Positions 7,033 through 14,350 of a stretch of 14,932 bases of DNA are shown here, in pieces. The stretch comes from Deltaproteobacteria bacterium (lineage in GTDB: Bacteria; Desulfobacterota; Desulfuromonadia; Geobacterales; Pseudopelobacteraceae). The notes beneath the pieces were generated by a model. The model worked only from the letters and a program-made list of their open reading frames with translations, was not told where the DNA came from and did no database searches. The stretch's first letter is position 1; every line of letters starts with the position of its first letter. The stretch is taken from the NCBI GenBank assembly GCA_016219145.1, contig JACRCG010000293.1:1-14932 (forward strand), written 5' to 3'. The position numbers and the translations under genes were made by a program.

Positions 7033-7050
7033 TTTCACAAGCTGGTGAAA
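7033..7050. promoter_or_regulatory. 18-bp near-perfect palindrome, possible operator
   Basis: TTTCACAAGCTGGTGAAA is symmetric at all positions except one pair (the seventh and twelfth bases). It lies in the 101-bp region between the divergent diguanylate cyclase and DUF362 genes, 28 bp before the DUF362 start. It could be a binding site for a dimeric regulator or an RNA hairpin in the DUF362 leader. I do not recognise the regulator. Confidence 0.45.
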
Positions 7051-7078
7051 CATATTTTGTAGTCGGCCAAGGAATCAT

Positions 7079-8221
7079 ATGGAAGATGTCTCCATAACCA
7101 AATGCAGTAGTTACGAATATTCGAAGGTTTATTCCGGCATTTTGAGCCTGCTCGAACCGCTGGGCGGTATAGCGGCCTTTGTTGACAAGGGTGAACTGAT
7201 CCTTTTGAAACCCAATATGTTGTCCGGCAAACTGCCCGAACAGGCTGTTACTACTCATCCTATGGTCGTTCGGGTTGTAGCAGATATGGTTTGTCAGGCC
7301 GGAGGGACGGTGTTGATCGGCGACAGCCCCGGTATCGGCAGTTTCCGGAAGGTTGCTGCCAGGTCGGGCATAGCAGCCGCTGCAAAAGAGAGCGGATCTG
7401 AGCTGGTTGATTTTGATGATGTCCTGGAAGTCAGGGGTTCAGGTACATTTCGGAGGCTTTCAATTGCCAGGGCTTACTGGGAGGCTGACAAGGTCATAAA
7501 TCTTCCAAAGCTGAAGACTCATGAGATGATGACCATGACCTGCGCGGTAAAAAATCTTTTCGGGGCTGTGGTTGGGGCAGAAAAGGCCGGGTGGCATCTC
7601 AAGGCGGGAGCGTCGCGGGAGCAGTTTGCACGACTGCTGCTTGAAATCTATCTGCTGAAAAAACCGGTTTTGAACATTGTTGACGGAATTATTGCCATGG
7701 AGGGTAACGGTCCTGGAAGCGGTGACCCGATCCAGCTGGGGATCATGATTGCCGGCATAAACCCGGTAGCCGTCGATGTGGTGGCCGGCCGGCTGGCCGG
7801 TTTACCTTCGGATATGCTGTATATTGAACGAGAAGCCGCCGGCATGAAATTACCTGGCTCAAGTCTGGATGAAATAGTGATCTGCGGTACTCCGCTGGAG
7901 CAGGTAAAGCACCGAGGTTTCCGTCTTCCGGCAGGTCTCGACGCTCAGTTCGGGCTACCCGGTTTTTTAAAAAAGGCGCTCAAGAGATATCTCACCTCGT
8001 ATCCTGTAGCCGGTAAAAATTGTCTGTTGTGCGGAATCTGCCGCGACGCCTGCCCGCCTGAAGCCATAACAATAATAAACAGCGCGCTGTCGGTTGACAA
8101 TGCGCGCTGTATTCGTTGCTGGTGCTGCCGGGAACTCTGCCCGCATGACGCCATGGAAGTAAAAAAGGGGCTGCTGCTCAGATTATACAACGGCCTCTTA
8201 TCAGGAAAGCGTAGCCGCTAG
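7079..8221 (+). CDS. DUF362 domain protein with two [4Fe-4S] ferredoxin clusters
   Basis: This is a 380-residue protein. Residues about 38-270 match the DUF362 domain: LLKPNMLSG, VLIGDSPG, DKVINLPKLKTHEMMTMTCAVKNLFG and LNIVDGI, followed by the INPVAVDVVAG region. A C-terminal pair of bacterial ferredoxin motifs follows: C315, C318, C321, C325 (CLLCGICRDACP) and C344, C347, C350, C354 (CIRCWCCRELCP, with one extra Cys at 349). This arrangement is common in anaerobes; the role is unproven, presumably electron transfer to an unknown substrate. There is no signal peptide, so it is probably cytoplasmic. AAGGA lies 6-7 bp before the ATG. The stop overlaps that of the convergent dksA-like gene. Confidence 0.9.
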   Translation: MEDVSITKCSSYEYSKVYSGILSLLEPLGGIAAFVDKGELILLKPNMLSGKLPEQAVTTHPMVVRVVADMVCQAGGTVLIGDSPGIGSFRKVAARSGIAAAAKESGSELVDFDDVLEVRGSGTFRRLSIARAYWEADKVINLPKLKTHEMMTMTCAVKNLFGAVVGAEKAGWHLKAGASREQFARLLLEIYLLKKPVLNIVDGIIAMEGNGPGSGDPIQLGIMIAGINPVAVDVVAGRLAGLPSDMLYIEREAAGMKLPGSSLDEIVICGTPLEQVKHRGFRLPAGLDAQFGLPGFLKKALKRYLTSYPVAGKNCLLCGICRDACPPEAITIINSALSVDNARCIRCWCCRELCPHDAMEVKKGLLLRLYNGLLSGKRSR

Positions 8222-8913
8222 CCCTCTTCCTCTTCCGAGCCGAGCGGGATTTCTCTGTAGGCCCGGTCTTCCTCAAATCGTTTTGTTTGCGCCTGCAGCT
8301 TCTCAAGATCGGACTTGCATTTCACGCAATGCCGGGTAAACGGCATGGCTTTAAGTCTGCCCAGCGGAATATCTTCATCACACTCTTCGCAAATGCCATA
8401 TTCATCTTCGTCGATTCTGAGCAACGCCTCATCAATGCTGTGCAGCTTTTCACGTTCTCGGTCGCCCAGCAGCAGACCGAGCTCGCGGTCACGCTCCGAG
8501 GACGCCTGATCATATATATCACCGCCGGGTTCATTGGCAGCAACGGCATCTGTGCCGTTTTTTACAGACTTGTAGATCTCGCGCAGGGTGTCTTCCTTGA
8601 TTTTCTCCAGAATAACCCTGATTTCCTGCCACTTCTGAAGCTTTATCGCAGCCGGAGAGGCGACATCCTCTCGCTTTGACCCGTCCGGCTTTTGACCGGC
8701 CTTGGCAGTGGATTTGGAATCTGCTTTCGGCTCCTCTTCTCCGGTAACCTCGGAATCAGTTGTGATCAAGGCTGCTTTTTTGCTGCCTTTGGGCGAAGCG
8801 GCCGGAGCAGCCACCGCTTCTACATCTGCTGCAATTTTGGGAGCTTTTTTGGAAACCGTTTCGGAAGCAGCCTTCGCGGCCTTCTCTGGTTTCGATTTAG
8901 TAGTTGTTGACAT
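8218..8913 (-). CDS. DksA/TraR-type zinc-finger regulator with long Lys/Ala-rich N-terminal tail
   Basis: This is a 231-residue protein. The C-terminal 140 residues are DksA/TraR-like: a long helical pair (about 90-170) with a tip rich in acids (D132, D135 in GGDIYDQASSERD), then a C4 zinc finger at C175, C178, C196 and C199 (GICEECDEDIP, CVKCK). Such proteins enter the RNA polymerase secondary channel and tune transcription, often with ppGpp. The first ~88 residues are low-complexity, rich in Lys, Ala, Ser and Pro, and have no counterpart in the usual ~120-150-residue DksA; they resemble disordered, nucleic-acid-binding tails. The tip differs from the E. coli DxxD spacing, so true DksA activity is uncertain. 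The ATG at 8913 has GGGAG about 10 bp upstream. It has its own promoter at 8967-8995. Confidence 0.88.
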   Translation of the reverse strand: MSTTTKSKPEKAAKAASETVSKKAPKIAADVEAVAAPAASPKGSKKAALITTDSEVTGEEEPKADSKSTAKAGQKPDGSKREDVASPAAIKLQKWQEIRVILEKIKEDTLREIYKSVKNGTDAVAANEPGGDIYDQASSERDRELGLLLGDREREKLHSIDEALLRIDEDEYGICEECDEDIPLGRLKAMPFTRHCVKCKSDLEKLQAQTKRFEEDRAYREIPLGSEEEEG

Positions 8914-8944
8914 ATGGTATCTGCTCCCAAGTAACCTGATATAT

Positions 8945-8964
8945 GCCTCCTGAAAAAAGGCGGC
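8945..8964 (-). other. Hairpin at the 5' end of the dksA-like transcript
   Basis: GCCTCC (8945-8950) and GGCGGC (8959-8964) can pair with one mismatch around an 8-nt A/T-rich loop. On the minus strand this lies at or just after the predicted transcription start. Its 3' arm contains a perfect AGGAGG that is about 35 bp from the start codon and so is not the gene's own ribosome site. Confidence 0.4.
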
Positions 8965-8966
8965 AA

Positions 8967-8995
8967 ACTATCGCAAAAAACGTTCTGCTTGTCAA
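8967..8995 (-). promoter_or_regulatory. Sigma-70 promoter of the dksA-like gene
   Basis: On the minus strand a perfect TTGACA (8990-8995) and GATAGT (8967-8972) are 17 bp apart. The predicted start is near 8960, giving a leader of about 47 nt. This separates the gene from the rimO operon upstream. Confidence 0.82.
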
Positions 8996-8998
8996 GAT

Positions 8999-9025
8999 AA
9001 ACGGGCCGGGTGCCGCAAGCCGGCC
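8999..9025 (-). terminator. Probable terminator after rimO
   Basis: On the minus strand GGCCGG (9020-9025) and CCGGCC (9004-9009) form a perfect 6-bp GC stem with a 10-nt loop, followed by CGTTTATCTT. The T-tract is weak and runs into the -35 of the next promoter, so termination may be partial. Confidence 0.5.
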
Positions 9026-9035
9026 TTCAGGGAGC

Positions 9036-10382
9036 CTATTCCACCATTTCGCCGATCAGATCGTAATCAGAGGAATCTGTGATCTTGAGCGAGACAATGT
9101 CTCCTACATCTGCGTTTCCGGAAGTGATATACACCTGTCCGTCGATGTCTGGCGCCTGACGGGACGAGCGCCCTTTCAGCAGAAGCTCGGTCTCTTCACT
9201 GTAACCCTCCACTATGACCTGCTCGGTCGTCCCGATCATGGCGCGGTTGCGCCGAAAAGAGAGCCGGGCCTGCGAGCGCATCAGCTTTCTGTAGCGCTCA
9301 CGCTTGACCCGTTCCGTGACCTGCTCCGGCATCTCGGCTGCCGGTGTACCCTCTTCCTTCGAATAACAGAAAACGCCCAGACGATCAAACTGGGTCTGCT
9401 CGACAAAGTGGAGCAGATTGTTGAAATCATCGATTGTTTCTCCCGGAAAGCCGACAATCAGCGAAGTTCGCAACGCAATATCAGGAATTTCCGCCCTCAG
9501 CTTGGCTATCAGGTCTCGGATCTGCTGTTCCGAACTTCTGCGCTTCATAGCCTTCAACACCGGATCGGAGATGTGCTGGATCGGGATGTCCAGATATTTA
9601 CAGACCTTGGGTTCGTCACGGATCAAGGCAATCAGGCCGTCGGTGATGCCGTCCGGATAAGCGTAGAGCAAACGTATCCAGCGCAGGTTCTCTATAGCGG
9701 CCAATCTCCTCACAAGTGTCTCAAGAGTGGTGCCGTCCGCCATGTCGCTGCCGTAACGGGTGATGTCCTGCGAGATGACATTGATCTCCTTGACACCTCT
9801 TGCCACCAGTCTCTCGGCCTCGGCCACCAGCGCTTCCAGGGGCCGGGAGCGATAGGCGCCCCGCAGCTGCGGGATAATGCAGTAGGAGCAGCAGTTTGAG
9901 CACCCTTCGCCGATCTTTAGGTACGAGTACCAGGCTGGAGATGAGTTCAGGCGCGGCAATGTTTCATCGTAAATGAAATCGGGATCACCGATATAACGCA
10001 GCTGACCTGCGGAACCGCTCTTTTCGGCCAGGATTTCGGCTATGCGGGGGTATTCGCCGGTGCCTATAAATATATCCACCTCCGGCAGTTCAGCCGCCAG
10101 CTCTTCCTGATAGCGCTGCGGCAGGCAGCCGGATACGATCAGGGTGTGGCAGCGCCCGTCGTGCTTGCGCTCAGCCAGGTCGAGGATCGCATCGATACTC
10201 TCCTGCTTGGCCTCCTTGATGAACGAGCAGGTATTAACGATGATGATATCGGCATCTTTCTCGTCCATGGTGATCTCGTATTCCTGCTTCGAGAGCACTC
10301 CCAGCATGACTTCTGCATCCACCAGGTTCTTGGGACAGCCCAGGCTGACCATGCTGACTTTCTGTTTTGCTTTTTCTTCCAC
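9036..10382 (-). CDS. rimO: Ribosomal protein S12 methylthiotransferase RimO
   Basis: RimO is a radical-SAM enzyme that adds a methylthio group to an aspartate of ribosomal protein S12. The 448-residue length and three-domain order are normal. The N-terminal UPF0004 domain has C16 (SLGCPKNLVDAE), C52 (NTCSF) and C86 (VSGCLPQRY) for one iron-sulfur cluster. The radical-SAM domain has C161, C165, C168 (EGCSNCCSYCIIPQLRGAYRSRP). A TRAM domain occupies about the last 65 residues. The SLGCPKNLVD block and length fit RimO better than its tRNA-modifying relative MiaB. The start is GTG at 10382, chosen because GAGAGGAA lies just upstream and the motif-bearing N-terminus begins there. It follows yajQ by 15 bp, so the two are probably co-transcribed. 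Confidence 0.95.
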   Translation of the reverse strand: MEEKAKQKVSMVSLGCPKNLVDAEVMLGVLSKQEYEITMDEKDADIIIVNTCSFIKEAKQESIDAILDLAERKHDGRCHTLIVSGCLPQRYQEELAAELPEVDIFIGTGEYPRIAEILAEKSGSAGQLRYIGDPDFIYDETLPRLNSSPAWYSYLKIGEGCSNCCSYCIIPQLRGAYRSRPLEALVAEAERLVARGVKEINVISQDITRYGSDMADGTTLETLVRRLAAIENLRWIRLLYAYPDGITDGLIALIRDEPKVCKYLDIPIQHISDPVLKAMKRRSSEQQIRDLIAKLRAEIPDIALRTSLIVGFPGETIDDFNNLLHFVEQTQFDRLGVFCYSKEEGTPAAEMPEQVTERVKRERYRKLMRSQARLSFRRNRAMIGTTEQVIVEGYSEETELLLKGRSSRQAPDIDGQVYITSGNADVGDIVSLKITDSSDYDLIGEMVE

Positions 10383-10397
10383 GTGTTCCTCTCGTTT

Positions 10398-10883
10398 CTA
10401 CTCCCTGAAATTAGTAAACTGCATCTCCACATCCATATCCTTGCCTTTGAGAAGCTGGATGGCATCCTGAAGATCATCGCGGTTCTTGCCGGTCACCCGT
10501 ACCTGATCATCCTGAATCTGGGCCTGCACCTTGAGCTTGCTCTCCTTTATGACGGCAATGATATCCTTGGCCTTCTCTTTGGAAATGCCTTGCTGAACGG
10601 TTATGATCTGGCGCACCATGCCACCTGAAGCCGGTTCTACCTTGCCGTACTGAAGCGCCTTGATGGAGATGCTGCGCTTCAGAAATTTGGACTGGAGCAC
10701 GTCGATAACCGCCTTCAGCTTGTAGTCGTCGTCGGCCAGAACCTTGACCGAATCCTTCTCCGGCGTGATCTGGCTTTTGGAGCCTTTGAAGTCGTAGCGC
10801 TGACCGATTTCTTTAACGGCCTGGTTGACGGCATTATCAACCTCCTGCATGTCAACTTTTGAAACGATGTCGAATGACGGCAT
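10398..10883 (-). CDS. yajQ: YajQ-family nucleotide/RNA-binding protein
   Basis: The 161-residue protein matches the YajQ (UPF0234) family end to end: MPSFDIVSKVDMQEVDNAVNQA at the start (first 20 residues conserved), RYDFKGSKS near 29-37, LADDDYKLKAV near 49-59, RVTGKNRDDLQ near 129-139, and MQFTNFRE at the end. Family members bind tRNA or nucleotides; a Xanthomonas relative binds c-di-GMP and acts on a transcription factor. The frame extends to 10925, but AGGAGG sits directly before the ATG at 10883, and the extra residues are not family-like. The gene lies 15 bp before rimO and 89 bp after the second LolA-type gene, with an inverted repeat in that gap. Confidence 0.94.
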   Translation of the reverse strand: MPSFDIVSKVDMQEVDNAVNQAVKEIGQRYDFKGSKSQITPEKDSVKVLADDDYKLKAVIDVLQSKFLKRSISIKALQYGKVEPASGGMVRQIITVQQGISKEKAKDIIAVIKESKLKVQAQIQDDQVRVTGKNRDDLQDAIQLLKGKDMDVEMQFTNFRE

Positions 10884-10913
10884 GAATAAACCTCCTGAAA
10901 TGATTGTTCGAGG

Positions 10914-10966
10914 TTCGTGGTTCAAAGTTCAAGGTTGAAAGCAAACCTCGAACCTCGAACCTTGAA
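10914..10966. repeat. Imperfect inverted repeat of GGTTC-type units
   Basis: Two 23-nt arms (10914-10936 and 10944-10966) pair around a 7-nt loop with about five mismatches, several of which are G-T compatible. Each arm is itself built from short repeated units of the GGTTCGA / AAGTTCAA kind, and similar units extend left to about 10905. It fills the gap between yajQ and the LolA-type gene. It resembles scattered extragenic repeats rather than a gene-specific site. Confidence 0.65.
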
Positions 10967-10972
10967 CCGAAG

Positions 10973-11698
10973 TTATGGTTTAATGACTTCAACCCCTTCC
11001 GGGATTTTGAAGTTGAATCTGGCGTTGTCGAGTCCCTTGTTGACCCGCACCCGGCTGTAGTCAATCCTGGTCTGGTTGCCGGCAACGTCGTGCACAACCG
11101 AGGAAACCACCGGGAAAATATCTTTTACATCGCCTGCGGCCAAAAACTGCTCGACCGCTTCCGCAGAAACGATCAGCTCAAGTTTTGCCAGAACCGGACT
11201 GGCTTTTTTGGGGATCAGATCCAGCTGGTGATTGCCCAGCCTGTCCTGCGGTTCTTTGGCATAAGTAACTGTGAAATCACGTGAAACGTGTCCCAGACCG
11301 GTCAGGTACGAAAGCGCAATCGCGTTGCCCCCCTTGAACATGTCAGCAACATTGCTGACCATTACCTGTCTGTTTTCTGGAAGATAGAACCAGACCTGTT
11401 TGCCGTTGGAAACAATCTGCTGCTTCGGCTTGGCGTAGTTGAAGCGGAACATGGCCGTGGCAGAAGCCGGGCGCTTCAGAAAAACCTCGCCGACGCCCTT
11501 TTGTTCACGATTTACAGAGGAAATTGTAGTTTTCTGGGAGAAGTCGGCCTGGACATCCTGCAAGCCGGCATAGCCCTTCTCAAGCGCCGACACGACATCT
11601 TTGAGAAGCACCGGCTTGTCGGCCGCCGGACTGGCCGACACCGTACAAAACAGAAAAAATCCGGCCAGAAGAACTGATAACTGCGACGTCAGACTCAT
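10973..11698 (-). CDS. LolA-family outer-membrane lipoprotein carrier
   Basis: This is a 241-residue protein. Residues 1-23 form a signal peptide (hydrophobic core LSVLLAGFFLFCTV, SASPAA cleavage area), so it is periplasmic. The mature part has the LolA pattern: VQADFSQKT near 49-57, GEVFLKRPASATAMFRFNYAKPKQQIVSNGKQVWFYLPENRQV read in pieces between 70 and 112, YLTGLGHVSRDF near 131-142, LDLIPKK near 159, and a late strand GNQTRIDYS near 208. LolA carries lipoproteins from LolCDE to the outer-membrane acceptor. About 15 extra residues precede the last strands. The start is ATG at 11698, overlapping the previous stop as TGATG, so translation is probably coupled; a TTG one codon earlier is less likely. 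Confidence 0.88.
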   Translation of the reverse strand: MSLTSQLSVLLAGFFLFCTVSASPAADKPVLLKDVVSALEKGYAGLQDVQADFSQKTTISSVNREQKGVGEVFLKRPASATAMFRFNYAKPKQQIVSNGKQVWFYLPENRQVMVSNVADMFKGGNAIALSYLTGLGHVSRDFTVTYAKEPQDRLGNHQLDLIPKKASPVLAKLELIVSAEAVEQFLAAGDVKDIFPVVSSVVHDVAGNQTRIDYSRVRVNKGLDNARFNFKIPEGVEVIKP

Positions 11699-12597
11699 CA
11701 ACGCGGCTGATTCAGTTCCGAGGGTTTAACGACCTGCACCCCGGGTGGAATAAGGAACGAGAAATCACTCTGCGACGTACGGTTGTTTATGCTGATGTTG
11801 GCAAACTCCATGGTCGTGCTGTTGCCGTCCTGATCTTCCACTGTTGTGGAAAGGATCGGAAAAGGCTCCGCCTGGGGAGCGCCGAAAGGCTGCGTGGAGG
11901 TAAAGGGAGGCTGAGCGCCGAAAGCGGGTCTGTTCATGGTCGGCGAATAAGCCGGCCGGGGCGGAACAGGCGCCGGCACGGCCGCCGGAGGGGCTTTGGG
12001 GGTAATAAAAGCAATGACACTGTCACGGCTGACAACCAGAAGAATCCGGCGAGTGTTAAGCATGGAGCGGCGTGGATTAAGTTCCAGCACGTAATTTCCA
12101 GCGGCATCGAGCTGGCCGGATGCATAATTAATCTGGAAGTCTTTTGATATGCGCCCCAGTCCTTGCAGGAAATTGACGGCACTGTCGCGATCAGGGTTAA
12201 AGCCGGGACGATTATAGATGAAGCTGACATCGCTCAGGATAACTTCCCGGTTTTCCGGATGATAGATCCAGAGCGAGTTTCCATCACTGACGATCTCCTG
12301 CTGGTAAGGGCGGTAATACTGGAAGCGGTACATCAGCGGCGAATTTGCGGTGGCGAGCCTGACCGCTACCTGACCATCGCCGCGCATCTCGCGCCGCTCT
12401 TTTGACAGGATCGTGCGCTGGAAAAAATCTCCCGAAAATTCGCTGATCGGCACATTTCCGCCCGAGTCGGCCTTGAATGATTTTTCGACAGTGGCAATCA
12501 CGTCTTTAAGACCTATGTTGACCTGCTGTGCCGCAAATGACGGGCCGCCCGCAAAACAAAGCGCAAACCAGGTAAACAAGGCAACAAATCTTTTCAT
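11698..12597 (-). CDS. LolA-like periplasmic protein with a proline-rich insert
   Basis: This is a 299-residue paralogue of the next gene. The start at 12597 is set by GGGGGA upstream and by the signal peptide that follows (MKRFVALFTWFALCFAGG, cut after SFA near 22); the frame's earlier codons to 12657 are not needed. LolA-like features: EFSGDFFQRT near 53-62, RFQYYRPYQQEIVSDG near 91-106, LWIYHPENREV near 109-119, FLQGLGRISKDF near 143-154, LELNPRRS near 171. Then about 50 residues (roughly 198-246) rich in Pro, Ala, Gln and Phe interrupt the domain before the final strands (FPILSTTVEDQDGNSTTMEF). The insert probably forms a flexible loop. A different cargo or partner from classical LolA is possible. 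The gene is translationally coupled to the next one. A 6-bp inverted repeat (12684-12689/12701-12706) lies upstream. Confidence 0.83.
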   Translation of the reverse strand: MKRFVALFTWFALCFAGGPSFAAQQVNIGLKDVIATVEKSFKADSGGNVPISEFSGDFFQRTILSKERREMRGDGQVAVRLATANSPLMYRFQYYRPYQQEIVSDGNSLWIYHPENREVILSDVSFIYNRPGFNPDRDSAVNFLQGLGRISKDFQINYASGQLDAAGNYVLELNPRRSMLNTRRILLVVSRDSVIAFITPKAPPAAVPAPVPPRPAYSPTMNRPAFGAQPPFTSTQPFGAPQAEPFPILSTTVEDQDGNSTTMEFANISINNRTSQSDFSFLIPPGVQVVKPSELNQPR

Positions 12598-12730
12598 GGA
12601 GTTTCCCCCTTCTTTACTGGCATCAGAGTGGGTCAGCAACTTTTGATACTGCCACAAGCGCCGGTCTATCGCAACCGTTTCATTTCAGGACTATAAAAAA
12701 CCTGAAGCGGCAGTTGCCGGCATAAAGATT

Positions 12731-14347
12731 TTACGCCAGAGCAGCCGTATCGACTACAAAAACCACCCGGCCGTCGCCGGTAACCGTGGCGCCATTTATC
12801 CCCCGCAACTGGGAGAGTGGCGGGCCGAGAGGTCTGACAAAGATTTCCTGTTGTCCACGCAGACGATCGGCCGCAAAGGCGACCAGACTGCCGCCCGATT
12901 CGCATATGACCACTGGAATCAGGGTTTCATCAGAAGCTGGCTGAGGCGGATGCCCGAGAAGCCGGGCCAGACTCCTGAGCGGCACATATGATTCGTCAAT
13001 CAAAACAGCCTGCTGACCGGCCTCTTCAATAATTTCAGCAGGTTTCAATTCCAGCGTACGTCTGATGGAGTTGACCGGGAAGGCGATTTCGAAGTTGCCG
13101 CTTTTCACCATCAGGGCGTTAATGATTGAAACAGTTATCGGCAGTCGCATGATAAATCGGCTGCCCCGGCCGATTTCCGACTGTATTGTTAGCACTCCGC
13201 CCAGAGAGTGAACGGCCGTACGTACTGCATCCATGCCGACGCCCCGCCCGGAAACATCACTCACGCTCTCGGCGGTTGAAAGTCCGGGCGCACAGACCAG
13301 CATCAGCGCCTCTTGCGGGGTCATGGCCGCCGCCTGCTCCCCGTTTATGATTCCTTTTTCGACCGCTTTGGATTTGATGCGCTCCGGATCCATCCCGCAG
13401 CCATCGTCTTCAATGACAATATCAACGTGATCCTTGTCACGGGTTACGGACAGGCGGATGTCGCCGTTTAAGGGCTTTCCGGCAGCGACACGTCTGTCAG
13501 GAGGCTCCATGCCGTGATCCACTGCATTGCGCAGGACATGCACCAAAGGCTCAGTTATCTCCTCCAGGATTGCGCGGTCGAGTTCGATATTTCGACCATC
13601 AAGGTGGAAGGATATCTCTTTGCCCTGCTTGCGGGCCAGATCCCGGACAAGTCGCGGAAAACGCTCCGCAATAAAGGCAAAAGGGAGCATGCGGGCCTTG
13701 AAAACCTCGTCGCGCAGTTCGCGCAACAGTCCTGTCAGGCGGTGGATCGGCTCGTCAAAGTCGTTCCCGCCGTACTGGCTGACGCAATCAACCAGATGAT
13801 AGCGGTTAGTGATCAATTCGCCGGTAATATTAACGAGGTGATCAAGGGTTTCGGTTCTGATACGGATACTCTTGAAGGTGTCTGACTGGCGGAAATTATG
13901 CGCCGGGGCTTGGGGTTGGCTGGTGCGGACAGGGTCGGGCTCTTGCGCGTCGGGCTCGCTTTTTACTTCATCCGGGTTGAAACTGGCAAGTCGCTCGACA
14001 AGCTCAGCCGCTTCCCTGATCGTCTCGCTGCCCGATTCTACCTGAGAAATCATCTCCCCAAGATTGTCAGCTGATTCGAGCAGCAGGTCGGCCAGCGCCG
14101 GGACAAACGGGCATTCTTCGCTGCGGACACGGCTCAGCTGTCCTTCCATGGCATGGGCTAGGGCGGCAACGGGATCATAGCCCATGGTGGCGGCCATCCC
14201 CTTGAGGGAATGCGCATGCCGGAAGAGCTCGTTAATTGTGGCCTTGTCCCCGTCACTCCCCTCCAGACGGACGATCAGCTCATTAAACGCGTTCAGATGT
14301 CCTCTGGCTTCGGAAACGAACAGATCCCTGTACTGGGACATGTCCAT
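12731..14347 (-). CDS. CheA-type histidine kinase lacking the P2 domain
   Basis: This is a 538-residue protein. P1/HPt occupies about 1-120 with phospho-acceptor H46 (RHAHSLKGMAATMG). A short Pro/Glu-rich linker (122-155) stands where the CheY/CheB-binding P2 domain would be. P3 dimerisation (about 158-235: IRIRTETLDHLVNITGEL) follows, then the ATPase with N box HVLRNAVDHGMEP near 270-282, EDDGCGMD near 313-320, and APGLSTAESVSDVSGRGVGMD near 353-372. A CheW-like P5 domain (about 405-538) ends the protein. All kinase motifs are intact. The start is ATG at 14347 with GGGAGG at good spacing, 3 bp after the cheY-type stop, so the two are probably coupled. No receptor, cheW, cheB or cheR is in the window, so the pathway may control something other than swimming. 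Confidence 0.93.
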   Translation of the reverse strand: MDMSQYRDLFVSEARGHLNAFNELIVRLEGSDGDKATINELFRHAHSLKGMAATMGYDPVAALAHAMEGQLSRVRSEECPFVPALADLLLESADNLGEMISQVESGSETIREAAELVERLASFNPDEVKSEPDAQEPDPVRTSQPQAPAHNFRQSDTFKSIRIRTETLDHLVNITGELITNRYHLVDCVSQYGGNDFDEPIHRLTGLLRELRDEVFKARMLPFAFIAERFPRLVRDLARKQGKEISFHLDGRNIELDRAILEEITEPLVHVLRNAVDHGMEPPDRRVAAGKPLNGDIRLSVTRDKDHVDIVIEDDGCGMDPERIKSKAVEKGIINGEQAAAMTPQEALMLVCAPGLSTAESVSDVSGRGVGMDAVRTAVHSLGGVLTIQSEIGRGSRFIMRLPITVSIINALMVKSGNFEIAFPVNSIRRTLELKPAEIIEEAGQQAVLIDESYVPLRSLARLLGHPPQPASDETLIPVVICESGGSLVAFAADRLRGQQEIFVRPLGPPLSQLRGINGATVTGDGRVVFVVDTAALA

Positions 14348-14350
14348 GGA

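Noticed and set aside
8148..8154. Extra cysteine in the second ferredoxin motif (CIRCWCCRELCP)
   Set aside because: I recall this CxRCxCCxxLCP form as usual in DUF362-ferredoxin proteins, so it is not evidence of a new cluster type.
8943..9899. Long plus-strand open frame of 318 codons antisense to rimO
   Set aside because: It lies opposite the well-supported rimO gene; its composition (many Leu, Arg, Gln, His) is typical of an antisense shadow.
10884..10925. Upstream extension of yajQ by 14 codons
   Set aside because: The AGGAGG site and the conserved MPSFDIVSK start fix the beginning at 10883, and the extension crosses into repeat-like sequence.
12684..12706. TTCAGG/CCTGAA inverted repeat between the cheA-type and LolA-type genes
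   Set aside because: It has an A/T-rich 11-nt loop and no T-tract after it on either strand, so I do not call it a terminator; a promoter for the LolA genes could not be identified either.
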